The translations under genes were made by a program, and so were the position numbers. DNA of 15,925 nucleotides from an uncultured Clostridia bacterium (GTDB lineage Bacteria; Bacillota; Clostridia; HGM11514): the NCBI GenBank assembly GCA_902478725.1, contig CABSMD010000037.1, positions 1-15,925 on the forward strand, read 5' to 3'. Positions 1 to 5,572 of this stretch are shown piece after piece. Below the pieces are notes generated by a model. The model was given only the letters and a program-made list of their open reading frames with translations, ran no database searches and was not told the DNA's origin. How positions within the stretch are numbered: the stretch's first letter is position 1; each line of letters begins with the position of its first letter.

Positions 1-542
1 ATGTTACCGATTACAGCGATTGGGAGCGGGCCAGCGAGTATGTGACCCAAAACTATGGAAAGATAGATTTTTTGATCAATAATGCTGGTGGTGGCGTGGC
101 GATCAAAGATGTAGACAGCCTCACCAAGGAGGAAATCGACAGGACGATTCAGCTTAACCTTTTGAGCGTCGTCTATGCAGGTAACATATTCGGCCGGATG
201 ATGAAAGAACAGCAAGACGGCACGATCATCAATGTCGCTTCGGTGTGTGCGCGGCAGGCGTGGCCGCAGTGGAGTGTGTATGCGGCGGCAAAGGCGGGCG
301 TGTTGAACTTCTCCAAGGGATTATATACCGAATTGCAACCCTACAACGTGCGGGTAAGCTGTCTGATCCCGGCGGCGGCCTCCACAGGATTTCAAAAGAA
401 TGCGAACCTGGAAGCCTCAACCGCTAACCTTCAGCCGGAGGATATCGCCAACACGGCGCTTTACATCTGCCAGCTTCCGCAACATGCTGTAGTAGAGGAT
501 GTCACGGTTTGGGGAAGCAACCAGGTGGTTGTTCCACTATAA
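1..542 (+). CDS. Short-chain dehydrogenase/reductase, 3' part
   Basis: SDR-family NAD(P)-dependent oxidoreductase, truncated by the left window edge. The frame is open from base 3 (reads VTDYSDWERASEYV) and a GTG at 42 is only an internal valine, so the true start lies upstream. Visible SDR landmarks in order: the NNAG motif (LINNAGGG), the catalytic Ser region (IINVAS), and the YxxxK dyad (YAAAK, Tyr codon 279-281, Lys codon 291-293), then a loop around PAAASTGF. The N-terminal cofactor glycine motif is outside the window. The substrate cannot be read from sequence. It runs toward the sigK fragment and ends before a hairpin at 633-669. If the sigK break at about 994 marks a skin-like insertion, this gene would lie inside that element as cargo; that is inference only. 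Confidence 0.9.
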   Translation, partial: VTDYSDWERASEYVTQNYGKIDFLINNAGGGVAIKDVDSLTKEEIDRTIQLNLLSVVYAGNIFGRMMKEQQDGTIINVASVCARQAWPQWSVYAAAKAGVLNFSKGLYTELQPYNVRVSCLIPAAASTGFQKNANLEASTANLQPEDIANTALYICQLPQHAVVEDVTVWGSNQVVVPL

Positions 543-918
543 AGGACGCTTATGAAAAGGGACGGCCGCTGTCAGGTTACATTGTGGCCGCCCGAAAAGG
601 CAAGACGAATCTTTTAAAAGAATTCACCCATAAGGGCTTGCTGTCTGAATATCACAGACGGCAAGCCCTCTTAAGTTTACTCATGTCATGTCATCCCGAA
701 GCGCGTCGATGATATTTTTTTTAATCTTGTCCGTGGCATACAACATGGTGATGAATACGACACACAATACCCCAACACATTAATTGCTGGGAATATAAAA
801 TAATAATAATGCAGTCATCAGTCCTTTGTAAATCAACCACGAAAGGAATCCCGCCGTTTTTCAGTAGTACATAATCCGATTGTCTTGGTATCCGGTTTTG
901 GTAAAACACTGGAGATTT
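543..918. other. AT-rich gene-poor stretch beside the sigK break
   Basis: This 376-base stretch between two convergent genes holds no gene I recognise. It contains a GC hairpin (563-569 with 584-590), a long hairpin (633-669), and from about 670 to 918 a clearly AT-richer segment than the flanks. The minus strand has a 62-codon open frame (909-721) and, in another frame, a short hydrophobic-then-charged run (VLCVVFITMLYATDKIKK) ending in TGA near 674. Neither has a convincing ribosome binding site. They may be remnants of a mobile element or small membrane peptides. Confidence 0.5.
633..669. terminator. Strong hairpin between convergent genes, possible terminator
   Basis: AGGGCTTGC at 633-641 pairs with GCAAGCCCT at 661-669. 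The stem continues through a T-G wobble and GTCTG/CAGAC (643-647 with 655-659), leaving a 7-base loop. It is a 15-pair stem 90 bases after the dehydrogenase stop. The following T-run is weak (CTTAAGTTT), so termination is plausible but not textbook. It could serve either strand. Confidence 0.5.
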
Positions 919-1323
919 TCAGTGATTCTTTCGTACGGCCATTTCTGGAGGGGTAATCATCGGAAAGATTTGTTGCCGTGAGATCTGCATTGCATTTTCA
1001 ATACACCGTGCCGCATAAGTAGCCAAGCGGGTACCCTTTTTGTTGTTGTAAGATGTTACGGCCTTAATCAATCCGATTGTGCCGATCGAGATGAGGTCAT
1101 CCATATCCTTGCCGCTTGTGATATATTTTTTTACCACATGCGCGACCAGACGGAGATTGTGTTCGATCAATAAATCCTTTTTTGTCTCGTCGCCGTCGTG
1201 GTATTCCCGCAAATACTGTTCCTCTTCCTCCGGCGTAAGCGGCTGGGGAAAAGAGTTGGGGTTAACAATGTATCCTGCCAGAAAAAAGATATTGCATAAA
1301 AAGGTATACAAAATGCCTAACAT
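919..1323 (-). CDS. sigK: Sporulation sigma-K, N-terminal fragment (split gene)
   Basis: The mother-cell late sporulation sigma factor, present only as its N-terminal part. The start ATG at 1323 has an RBS (GGGAGG, 7 bases upstream). Residues 1-25 form a hydrophobic pro-sequence like that removed from pro-sigma-K. They are followed by the family signature FPQPLTPEEEEQYL, the region-2 core LLIEHNLRLVAHVVKKY, DLISIGTIGLIKAV and ATYAARCIEN. Homology stops after Asn110 (codon 994-996). The next 24 residues to the TGA match nothing I know in sigma factors, and regions 3 and 4 are missing. Intact sigma-K continues with ENEILM at this point, which is also where the Bacillus subtilis and Clostridioides difficile skin elements interrupt the gene. 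A skin-like element reaching toward lower coordinates is therefore likely, with the C-terminal half elsewhere. A simple truncation is the alternative. Confidence 0.88.
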   Translation of the reverse strand: MLGILYTFLCNIFFLAGYIVNPNSFPQPLTPEEEEQYLREYHDGDETKKDLLIEHNLRLVAHVVKKYITSGKDMDDLISIGTIGLIKAVTSYNNKKGTRLATYAARCIENAMQISRQQIFPMITPPEMAVRKNH

Positions 1324-1331
1324 AAAAGCGC

Positions 1332-1367
1332 CTCCCGAAATCGTTATATGCTAACTATATTCGGGAG
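1332..1367 (-). promoter_or_regulatory. Long hairpin covering the sigK ribosome binding site
   Basis: Perfect 8-base arms CTCCCGAA (1332-1339) and TTCGGGAG (1360-1367). Inside them GTTA/TAAC pair again around a 5-base GCATA loop, giving about 15 pairs with one bulge and one mismatch. Read on the minus strand, the distal arm contains the GGGAGG ribosome binding site of the sigK fragment and is followed by GCGCTTTT. It could be a terminator for the upstream AI-2E gene, a translation-blocking structure when read through from that gene, or a protein-binding palindrome. Confidence 0.55.
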
Positions 1368-1396
1368 ACGCCGACATTTTGCCTGTACACCTCAAA

Positions 1397-2548
1397 TCAT
1401 CCAAGCCTGCTGATTTTCTTTTTTTCTAGCTGGGCGGAAACCGCCTGGCGGAAGAGACAGTAGAGGACGGAGCAAAGCGGAACGCCGACCAGCATACCGG
1501 CGATACCAAACGCGCTGCCGCCGATCGTAACCGCAACCAGGACCCAAATACCCGGCAAGCCCACCGAGGAGCCGACCACCTTGGGATAGATGAGATTTCC
1601 TTCAATCTGCTGCAGCACAATAATAAATATAATAAACCAGAGTGCCTTGATCGGGCTGACCATCAAAATGAGGAATGCACCGACAATGATACCGATAAAA
1701 GCACCAAAAATGGGGATCAAAGCGGTGAATCCAATCAATGTGGCGATCATGGGGGAATAGGGCAGCCGGAAGATGTTCATGCCGATAAAGCAGAGCAGGC
1801 CTAAAATAACTGCCTCGGTGCACTGCCCGGTGATAAATTTTGAGAAAATACCGTTGGACAGCGAACAGACCGATAAGAATGATTCTGCGCGTTTTTCCGG
1901 CAGAAAGGCGTATAAAACCCGCTTTAGCTGTGTGGCGAGCTTTTCCTTCTGGGCCAGGATGTAAAAGGAAAAAATCAATCCCAGGATAAAATTGACCACG
2001 CCGGAAACGATAGAGGTCGTGACCGAAACGGTGGTGTTAAGCAGGCTGGTTGCGCCGTTTTGCAAAAAGCCGGAGGCGGATTCGGCAATCTTGTTCCAGT
2101 CCAGTTCGATGTCGTCTAAATATTCTGCTGCGATCGGCAGATTGACCTGTGCCCATGCCTGCATCTGTTCCAAAAACGGCGGCAGCTTGTTTTTAATGAT
2201 ACCAAAGGTGTTGACCAGCTCCGGTACCAACAGGAACAAAATAAAGAAGAGAGCCAGTAAAAAACAAAGGATCGTGATTGTAATACAAACCGGCCGGCGT
2301 ATTTTGGGCCAAACCTTGCTGCTTTTTTTGTTGAGTATGGCAAACGCCTTGTTTTCAAAGAAATGCAACGGCACATTCAGGATGAACGCGATGCACGCGC
2401 CGATCAAAAAAGGGGAGAGCAGGCGGAAAAAGGCGCCGACAAATCCCATAACGGCCGGCAGGTTCTGCACAGCCAAAAACAACAGGATTGCGCTGGATAC
2501 AATCAAAATAATCTTTTGAACATTTTTTCTGTTAAGCTCCAAAACCAT
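1397..2548 (-). CDS. AI-2E family transporter
   Basis: Polytopic inner-membrane protein of the AI-2E (YdbI/PerM/TqsA) family, 383 residues, a normal length. Members export small molecules or ions such as autoinducer-2 or Na+, but the substrate here is unknown. The N-terminus has hydrophobic spans at about residues 11-31, 36-60 and 88-112, then a soluble loop with LPPFLEQMQAW. The conserved C-terminal half includes FITGQCTEAVILG, MIATLIGFTALIPIFGAFIG and QQIEGNLIYPKVVGSSVGLP, ending in GMLVGVPLCSVLYCLFRQ. The ATG at 2548 follows AGAGG closely; a longer reading to 2629 would overlap the esterase and was rejected. A TTG a few codons in has better spacing and cannot be excluded. It starts 13 bases after the esterase stop, so the two are probably co-transcribed, with sigK 73 bases downstream. 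Confidence 0.92.
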   Translation of the reverse strand: MVLELNRKNVQKIILIVSSAILLFLAVQNLPAVMGFVGAFFRLLSPFLIGACIAFILNVPLHFFENKAFAILNKKSSKVWPKIRRPVCITITILCFLLALFFILFLLVPELVNTFGIIKNKLPPFLEQMQAWAQVNLPIAAEYLDDIELDWNKIAESASGFLQNGATSLLNTTVSVTTSIVSGVVNFILGLIFSFYILAQKEKLATQLKRVLYAFLPEKRAESFLSVCSLSNGIFSKFITGQCTEAVILGLLCFIGMNIFRLPYSPMIATLIGFTALIPIFGAFIGIIVGAFLILMVSPIKALWFIIFIIVLQQIEGNLIYPKVVGSSVGLPGIWVLVAVTIGGSAFGIAGMLVGVPLCSVLYCLFRQAVSAQLEKKKISRLG

Positions 2549-2561
2549 CCACCTCTTTCGT

Positions 2562-3359
2562 CTATTCTTCGAGCAGCCAATCCAAAACCAGCCTGCTCTG
2601 TGGGTCCCAAAAGTTCCAGTCATGTCCACCCGGGGTCTCGCGATAGGTGTAGGGAAGGCCGATTTCGTCCAGGTGGCGGATGAATGTCTGATTCATTCCA
2701 TAGCAGAGCATGTCCTCTGTGGCGCAGGAGAAATAGGCGCGTGGCGGGGTCCGGCCGGATTCAACCAGTTTTTTGGCCAATACGAACAGGTCGGAGGGGC
2801 TGCCTTTGACACGGGCAGGTTCCCCGAATACACTCCGAAACATTGCCTCCTCATCTGATGAGGAGATATGGTCGGCTACTGCGCCGATGTCGACCGCGCC
2901 CGACAGGGAGGCGAACGCAGCGTACTGCTCCGGCTTGGAAAGCGCCGCCTTGCAGGCGCCGTACCCACCCATTGACAGCCCGGCGATAAAGGTGTCCTCT
3001 CGCCGGGCGGAAATTGGGAAAACCGAACGGATGAACCGCGGCAGCTCTTCGGTCAGATAGGTAAAATACTGCAGTCCGCTTTTGGTGTCGGTGTAGAAGC
3101 TGTTTTGTACCGACGGTATCACCAGCGCGACCTGCTTTTCTTCGGCATAACGTTCAATGTTGCTCCGGCGCAGCCAGGAGGTTTCGTCCTCGTGCATCCC
3201 ATGCAATAAGTATAGTACCGGATATTTCTTGTCCGTGCGGTAAATTTCATCAAAACTGAGGCCGCTGGTTTCCCAACGCGGCGCGGCAGGGATGGTGACC
3301 ATCAGGTTTGTAAGAGTATGCAGCGACTTCGCGTAAAAGTTGGTATGAAACAATGGCAA
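2562..3359 (-). CDS. Tributyrin esterase-like alpha/beta hydrolase
   Basis: Cytoplasmic serine esterase of the EstA/esterase-D type, 265 residues, expected to cleave short-chain acyl esters. It shows the oxyanion region LLHGMHEDETSW, the nucleophile elbow GLSMGGYG (Ser129), an acid residue in ATEDML (Asp216) and the catalytic histidine in GGHDWNFW (His246). No signal peptide is present. The start is TTG at 3359, giving MPLFHTNFYAKSLHT, which matches the family N-terminus, and AGGGGTG lies about 8 bases upstream. No better ATG exists. It is the first gene of the leftward operon and is driven by a near-perfect sigma-A promoter at 3405-3433. Confidence 0.92.
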   Translation of the reverse strand: MPLFHTNFYAKSLHTLTNLMVTIPAAPRWETSGLSFDEIYRTDKKYPVLYLLHGMHEDETSWLRRSNIERYAEEKQVALVIPSVQNSFYTDTKSGLQYFTYLTEELPRFIRSVFPISARREDTFIAGLSMGGYGACKAALSKPEQYAAFASLSGAVDIGAVADHISSSDEEAMFRSVFGEPARVKGSPSDLFVLAKKLVESGRTPPRAYFSCATEDMLCYGMNQTFIRHLDEIGLPYTYRETPGGHDWNFWDPQSRLVLDWLLEE

Positions 3360-3392
3360 TTTACGACACCCCTATTCAAAAATGCAAAACAC

Positions 3393-3421
3393 TTTACAAT
3401 CTATATTATATTTGGTACAAT
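3393..3421 (+). promoter_or_regulatory. Sigma-A promoter of the CmpB-like gene
   Basis: TTTACA (3393-3398), a 17-base spacer and TACAAT (3416-3421), with transcription expected near 3428. Its -10 lies between the -35 and -10 of the leftward promoter, so the two cannot be occupied by polymerase at once. Confidence 0.75.
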
Positions 3422-3433
3422 GTTTCTTGTCAA
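3405..3433 (-). promoter_or_regulatory. Sigma-A promoter of the esterase operon
   Basis: On the minus strand a consensus TTGACA (3428-3433) is followed after 17 bases by a consensus TATAAT (3405-3410), with transcription expected to start near 3398. It overlaps the oppositely directed promoter of the next gene. Confidence 0.85.
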
Positions 3434-3463
3434 TAAGAATCGAAACCGGGGGGAGGAATGGGA

Positions 3464-4153
3464 GTGCCGCGCAAAGGGAGTCATTCGTTTGCATCCGGGT
3501 TGAACGGATATAAATTGTTCTGGATCTTTTTTATCGGCTGTTTTGTCGGTGTGGTGATAGAAACGCTGTGGTGCCTGGTGATGTACCATAAGCTGGAGAG
3601 CAGAAGTGGGCTGATCTACGGGCCCTTCAATCCAGTGTATGGGTTTGGGGCGGTGGTCATGACGCTCTGCCTGTATCAATTAAATAAGAAGCGTGACCTG
3701 TGGATTTTTGCGGGCGGCCTGGTGTTGGGCGGTGCGTTTGAATATCTGTGCAGCTGGGTGCAGGAATATCTGGTCGGTACGATTTCGTGGGAGTATAGTT
3801 ATCTTCCGTTCAACCTCAACGGCCGGACAAACCTGTTGTATTCGTTTTTTTGGGGTCTTCTCGCGTTGGTGTGGGTGAAGAGCCTGTACCCGCAAATGTC
3901 CCGCCTGATCGAGCGTATTCCCAACCAGTGGGGAAAGGGGATTACCTGGGTGCTGGTGGTGTTCATGGCTTTGAACATGGGCTTGTCTGCCATGGCGGTC
4001 TCGCGGCAGACCGAGAGGCATAGCGGCGCGCCGGCGCAGTCGGGGATGGATCGCTTCCTTGACCGCCATTATCCGGACGAGCTGCTTTGGCGTGTGTATC
4101 CGAACATGCTCAGCGCGCGTGATAAAAGCTCGGTGTATGGAGAGAACCAATAA
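3464..4153 (+). CDS. CmpB-like (PF06541-type) membrane protein
   Basis: Multi-pass membrane protein of the 'putative ABC-transporter type IV / CmpB' family, function unknown. The core has LFWIFFIGCFVGVVIETLWC, then SRSGLIYGPFNPVYGFGAV, the glycine-rich span FAGGLVLGGAFEYLCSW, and SYLPFNLNGRTNLLYSFFWG, all typical of the family. A later hydrophobic span lies at WVLVVFMALNMGL, followed by a soluble tail rich in charged residues. GGGGAGG (3450-3456) ends one base before the ATG at 3458 but seven bases before the GTG at 3464, so GTG is the better start; using ATG adds two residues. No ATP-binding partner is adjacent, so transport is unproven. The gene ends convergently 33 bases from the XRE regulator. 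Confidence 0.85.
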   Translation: MPRKGSHSFASGLNGYKLFWIFFIGCFVGVVIETLWCLVMYHKLESRSGLIYGPFNPVYGFGAVVMTLCLYQLNKKRDLWIFAGGLVLGGAFEYLCSWVQEYLVGTISWEYSYLPFNLNGRTNLLYSFFWGLLALVWVKSLYPQMSRLIERIPNQWGKGITWVLVVFMALNMGLSAMAVSRQTERHSGAPAQSGMDRFLDRHYPDELLWRVYPNMLSARDKSSVYGENQ

Positions 4154-4186
4154 AAGCGTTTATCTGAAATCTGTCCGGGTTCCCTT

Positions 4187-4399
4187 TCAAGGCTTCGGAA
4201 CAGGGTCGTCAGTAACGCCAAGGAGATAATCCACACTGGTATCGTAATAATCAGCAAGCTTAATAATCAAATCGATCCTTTTTTTCCGCCTGCCTTGTTC
4301 CAAAGCGGTGTAGACGGCGGTCGAGACCGATAGGATACCGGCAACCTCCCGCCGTGATAGCCCTTTCTCTTCCCGTAATTTTCGTAAATTTTCAAGCAT
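4187..4399 (-). CDS. Small XRE-family HTH regulator
   Basis: DNA-binding protein of 70 residues, essentially one helix-turn-helix domain (MLENLRKLREEKGLSRREVA, then ILSVSTAVYTALEQGRR) plus the helix DLIIKLADYYDTSVDYLLG, typical of Cro/CI-type regulators. There is no sensor or dimerisation extension beyond a short tail. The start at 4399 has AGGTGAGG just upstream; an in-frame ATG at 4420 has no ribosome binding site. Its promoter lies at 4424-4451, with the -35 TTGCTT provided by the edge of inverted-repeat element A. It may regulate itself and its neighbours through these repeats (inference). Confidence 0.9.
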   Translation of the reverse strand: MLENLRKLREEKGLSRREVAGILSVSTAVYTALEQGRRKKRIDLIIKLADYYDTSVDYLLGVTDDPVPKP

Positions 4400-4423
4400 T
4401 GTCCTCACCTCGGATTGCATTGT

Positions 4424-4451
4424 ACTATAAATTTTTACTGCTACTAAGCAA
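4424..4451 (-). promoter_or_regulatory. Promoter of the XRE regulator, overlapping repeat A
   Basis: TTGCTT (minus strand, 4446-4451), a 16-base spacer and TATAGT (4424-4429). The -35 lies inside the terminal inverted repeat of element A, so anything binding that repeat would block this promoter. Confidence 0.6.
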
Positions 4452-4517
4452 CTCCCTTTTCCCCGAATGAAATTTATATACCGGCAGATATATTCCTGAT
4501 GAAAAGTGAGTTGCTTA
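4445..4517 (-). repeat. 73-bp inverted-repeat element, copy A
   Basis: Reverse-oriented relative to copies B and C and identical at 67 of 73 positions to copy B by eye. The ends are TAAGCAACTCACTTTTC and the near-perfect complement of TAAGCAACTCCCTTTTC (16 of 17). The outermost TA on each side would fit a TA target duplication as in mariner/IS630-type MITEs. Similarity to the other copies continues past both ends: TATTATAC on one side is shared with B, and GTAGCAGTAAAA on the other matches the right flank of C. Confidence 0.85.
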
Positions 4518-4588
4518 TATTATACAACAATGCCGGGGAGGATGAATGAAAATACGATAAAATAGGATAAACTAGCATAAAACAATAC

Positions 4589-4616
4589 CGCCCTCCCCGT
4601 TCATGCGGGGAGGGCG
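4589..4616 (-). terminator. Rho-independent terminator of the bofC-like gene
   Basis: Perfect 11-pair stem CGCCCTCCCCG/CGGGGAGGGCG with a 6-base loop. On the minus strand it is followed by GGTATTGTTTTAT and lies 35 bases beyond the stop of the bofC-like gene. Bases 4518-4588, between it and repeat A, are AT-rich with no gene. Confidence 0.85.
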
Positions 4617-4650
4617 TCGCCGTTGTATGGTGGTTCATACGGCAAAATTC

Positions 4651-5205
4651 CTAACTGGTGTAATCCTCGATCAGCCGTGACAATTGTGCGTCCGAGTCGG
4701 CCTCGATCCCCTCTTTCAGCTTTTGCAGCTCCTCCTTGGGCAGATGGGAGGGAGAGAATTCGTATTCATCCCGGATACGGGAGGGGTCGTTTTGGTATAC
4801 TACCTGTAGAGTGTTGTTTTCGGCCTTTAGGATATAGTGGTGGTCGCACTTGTTCTGGCTGATGCAGACCAAAAAGATGGTGTCGTTTTCAAAGCGGTCA
4901 AAAATGCAGCCTGTATAGGAAGCCGCGACCGTATCCACCGGTTTGCCGGAGAGTGGTGAGGGGACGGGATCTGTCTTGGTTTCGCTGTGTCCGCAGCCAT
5001 TGTAGCTGGTCTTGATCGTAACCTTGGTGTTTTTGTCAGTCTTTTGTACGTGTGCGGTCGGCTCCGGCTCGGAGTCGATGATTTCGGCCTGTGTGACCGG
5101 CTCCGGCGACGGTTTTGGGAAAAACAGCGTGGTAAAATAGCTGGAGCAGAAATAGGCCGCGACCGCGACAACAGTAAATAAAGAAATTTTTTTCAATCGG
5201 TTCAT
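4651..5205 (-). CDS. Membrane-anchored BofC C-terminal-domain protein
   Basis: Protein of 184 residues with a single N-terminal membrane anchor (KKISLFTVVAVAAYFCSSYF, about residues 5-25), a Pro/Glu-rich linker and an extracytoplasmic C-terminal domain. Landmarks are TSYNGCGHSETKTDPVP, KCDHHYILKAENNTLQVVY and the terminal LPKEELQKLKEGIEADSD...LIEDYTS, which fits the BofC C-terminal domain found in many Clostridia. BofC restrains the sigma-K checkpoint protease in Bacillus, but clostridial versions have no settled role. The ATG at 5205 has AAAGGAGG 11 bases upstream. Upstream in-frame ATGs at 5259 and 5253 are possible, the former having AAGG at five bases. It is followed by a strong terminator, and its upstream region contains repeat B. 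Confidence 0.82.
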   Translation of the reverse strand: MNRLKKISLFTVVAVAAYFCSSYFTTLFFPKPSPEPVTQAEIIDSEPEPTAHVQKTDKNTKVTIKTSYNGCGHSETKTDPVPSPLSGKPVDTVAASYTGCIFDRFENDTIFLVCISQNKCDHHYILKAENNTLQVVYQNDPSRIRDEYEFSPSHLPKEELQKLKEGIEADSDAQLSRLIEDYTS

Positions 5206-5333
5206 ACTCTGTAATGCCTCCTTTATCAGGGCTTTGGAGCTAATCCCTATCATGCCCATAATTACCTTTTTTATGCAAAAACGATATTTGTAACATAAAT
5301 TTAAACAAAAAGCAAGTATACTATGGTATAATA

Positions 5334-5406
5334 TAAGCAACTCACTTTTCATCAGGAAGATATCTGCCGGTATAAAAATGTAATTCAAGGAAAAGGGAGT
5401 TGCTTA
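5334..5406 (+). repeat. 73-bp inverted-repeat element, copy B
   Basis: Starts TAAGCAACTCACTTTTC and ends with the complement of TAAGCAACTCCCTTTTC. It differs from copy C at a single position and is separated from it by 24 bases (5407-5430), so B plus spacer forms a 97-base unit. Its left flank GTATAATA matches the corresponding flank of copy A. Confidence 0.9.
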
Positions 5407-5430
5407 AGGCGATAGAAGGATGAAACATTG

Positions 5431-5503
5431 TAAGCAACTCACTTTTCATCAGGAAGGTATCTGCCGGTATAAAAATGTAATTCAAGGAAAAGGGAGTTGC
5501 TTA
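5431..5503 (+). repeat. 73-bp inverted-repeat element, copy C
   Basis: Direct tandem partner of copy B, one base different. Its right end GAGTTGCTTA runs straight into the PBP promoter. The right flank GTTGCAGTAAAA and the following TATAGTATAAGCAATTCC resemble the flank of copy A that forms the XRE promoter, allowing a short indel. Confidence 0.9.
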
Positions 5504-5504
5504 G

Positions 5505-5533
5505 TTGCAGTAAAAGGTATGGTATAGTATAAG
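5505..5533 (+). promoter_or_regulatory. Candidate promoter of the PBP gene
   Basis: TTGCAG (5505-5510), a 17-base spacer and TATAAG (5528-5533), immediately downstream of repeat C and 40 bases before the start codon. A second possible -10, TATAGT, lies at 5523-5528. Confidence 0.5.
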
Positions 5534-5572
5534 CAATTCCTTATGCAATAGAAGAACACTTTGGAGGTAAGC

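Larger units (their letters stand above)
5206..5572. other. Divergent regulatory region with repeats
   Basis: The 367 bases between the bofC-like gene (leftward) and the PBP gene (rightward) contain no protein gene. They hold repeat copies B and C, a 24-base spacer, a candidate leftward promoter (TTGCTT, 17 bases, TACAAA on the minus strand, about 5290-5320), the PBP promoter at 5505-5533 and an extra half-site TAAGCAATTCC at 5530-5540 resembling the repeat ends. Confidence 0.6.

Noticed and set aside
563..590. GC hairpin just after the dehydrogenase stop as a terminator
   Set aside because: The 7-pair stem has a 14-base loop and no T-run; the hairpin at 633-669 is the better candidate.
509..712. 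67-codon plus-strand frame overlapping the dehydrogenase end
   Set aside because: It starts inside the dehydrogenase gene, runs through the long hairpin and has no recognisable motif.
4532..4566. Tiny ORF after GGGGAGG beside repeat A
   Set aside because: Only 4-7 codons depending on the ATG used, with poor RBS spacing; no support as a gene.
5334..5503. Tandem repeats B and C as a small CRISPR array
   Set aside because: The repeats are 73 bases with inverted ends, there is one 24-base spacer, a third copy lies inverted elsewhere, and no cas genes are present.
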